A stretch of 5,597 bases of DNA from UBA10003 sp964365025 (GTDB taxonomy: Bacteria > Patescibacteriota > Patescibacteriia > Magasanikbacterales > UBA10003). The notes beneath the pieces were generated by a model that saw only the letters and a list, made by a program, of their open reading frames with translations, searched no databases and had not been told where the DNA came from. Where the stretch lies: assembly GCA_964365025.1 (NCBI GenBank), contig CAYIOJ010000047.1, positions 1 through 5,597 on the forward strand, in the 5' to 3' direction. Shown here in pieces: positions 4,972 to 5,597 of the stretch (position 1 is the stretch's first letter; each line of letters begins with the position of its first letter). A program made the position numbers and the translations under genes.

Positions 4972-5597
4972 ATGTTTCATCATAAGGCGGAACAATTTGA
5001 AGGTCCGTTAAGTTTGCTTTTACAATTGATTGAAAAAGACGAGTTGGAAATAACGGAAATTTCTTTGGCCAAAGTAACGGAGGATTTTTTAGTTTGTTTG
5101 AAATCACAACAGATTCCGGAAGATGAATTGGCAGATTTTTTGGTCATTGCGGCTAAATTGCTTTTATTAAAGTCAAAAAGCATCTTGCCCAGTTTGGTAT
5201 TGGATGAAGACGGAGGAATCAGCTTGGAAGATCAGTTGAAAATGTATAAGGAGTTTGTGGAAGCGGCCAAAAAAATTGAAGATAAAATTAAGAAGAAACA
5301 TTTTGCCTATTTTCGCGAAACAATTTTCAAGCCAGAGGATATGGGTTTTTTTCCTCCAAAGGGATTGAATTCAGGAAAAATGCGACAAATGTTTGAAGAA
5401 ATTTTGGAGCGGTTAAAACCATTGTTAGATTTGCCAAAAGCGACATTGGAGAAAACCATTTCCATTAAAGAAAAAATTCAGCATATTCATAATTTATTGG
5501 CGCAATACAGCCGCGTGGGGTTTGGTAAAATTTTGAACAATGCCAAAACTCGCACCGAGTTTATTGTTTCTTTTTTGGCCTTGTTGTTACTGACCAA
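4972..5597 (+). CDS. scpA: Segregation and condensation protein A (ScpA), 3' end cut by window
   Basis: The frame stays open for 208 codons to the window edge. ScpA is the kleisin that bridges the SMC heads and binds ScpB in the bacterial condensin-like complex, which compacts and segregates the chromosome. The N-terminal helical domain begins with the family signature FEGPLSLLLQLIEKDELEI (9-27), then ISLAKVTEDFL (30-40), and DFLVIAAKLLLLKSKSILP (55-73), the segment that contacts the SMC neck. A charged helical linker (about 85-165) follows. The C-terminal winged helix that binds the SMC cap begins near 163 (ISIKEKIQHIHNLL) and runs through TRTEFIVSFLALLLL. Relatives are about 235-260 residues, so roughly 30-50 are missing beyond the edge. 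The ATG is 2 nt after the ybaK-like stop; no strong SD is present. scpB would be the expected next gene, but it is not visible here. Confidence 0.92.
   Translation, partial: MFHHKAEQFEGPLSLLLQLIEKDELEITEISLAKVTEDFLVCLKSQQIPEDELADFLVIAAKLLLLKSKSILPSLVLDEDGGISLEDQLKMYKEFVEAAKKIEDKIKKKHFAYFRETIFKPEDMGFFPPKGLNSGKMRQMFEEILERLKPLLDLPKATLEKTISIKEKIQHIHNLLAQYSRVGFGKILNNAKTRTEFIVSFLALLLLT

Noticed and set aside
1..5597. CRISPR arrays, tRNA or rRNA genes, insertion sequences, toxin-antitoxin or defence genes
   Set aside because: No regularly spaced repeats, cloverleaf patterns, transposase motifs or defence-type domains were seen, and nearly all of the sequence is occupied by recognised housekeeping genes.

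Overview
The window is a compact, forward-strand bacterial segment with seven protein genes and almost no spare DNA. No gene is called on the minus strand, and there is no RNA gene, CRISPR array or transposon. The closest fit is a Patescibacteria/CPR-type genome such as a Parcubacteria relative. This is an inference from AT-leaning sequence, Leu coded mostly by TTG, small versions of universal proteins, starts mostly without Shine-Dalgarno (SD) sequences, an archaeal-style short AspRS and one near-leaderless promoter. TGA is read as a normal stop (ruvX ends in TGA overlapping recO), which argues against the lineages that recode TGA as Gly.

Layout. Positions 1-92 are a leader or intergenic stretch with a weak promoter-like box and alternative hairpins. 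ruvX (93-470), recO (467-1171) and asnS (1173-2459) form a tight unit with a 4-nt overlap and then a 1-nt gap. After 32 nt comes a hypoxanthine-type phosphoribosyltransferase gene (2492-3031), the only gene here with a clear SD and with noticeably higher GC than its neighbour. An intrinsic terminator (3041-3069) closes this first unit. A promoter with an extended -10 (3086-3114) opens the second unit: aspS (3123-4454), a YbaK-family tRNA-editing gene (4466-4969) and scpA (4972 to the window edge, cut off).

Functions. RuvX and RecO serve nucleic-acid processing and recombinational repair. AsnRS, AspRS and the YbaK-family protein serve tRNA charging and quality control. The phosphoribosyltransferase salvages purine bases. 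ScpA belongs to the condensin-like SMC-ScpAB complex for chromosome compaction and segregation. The set is mainly housekeeping, and I see no convincing undescribed system. The items most worth a second look are the divergent, compositionally distinct phosphoribosyltransferase, the near-leaderless aspS promoter, the AspRS anticodon-domain residue that decides tRNA discrimination, and the leader structure before ruvX.
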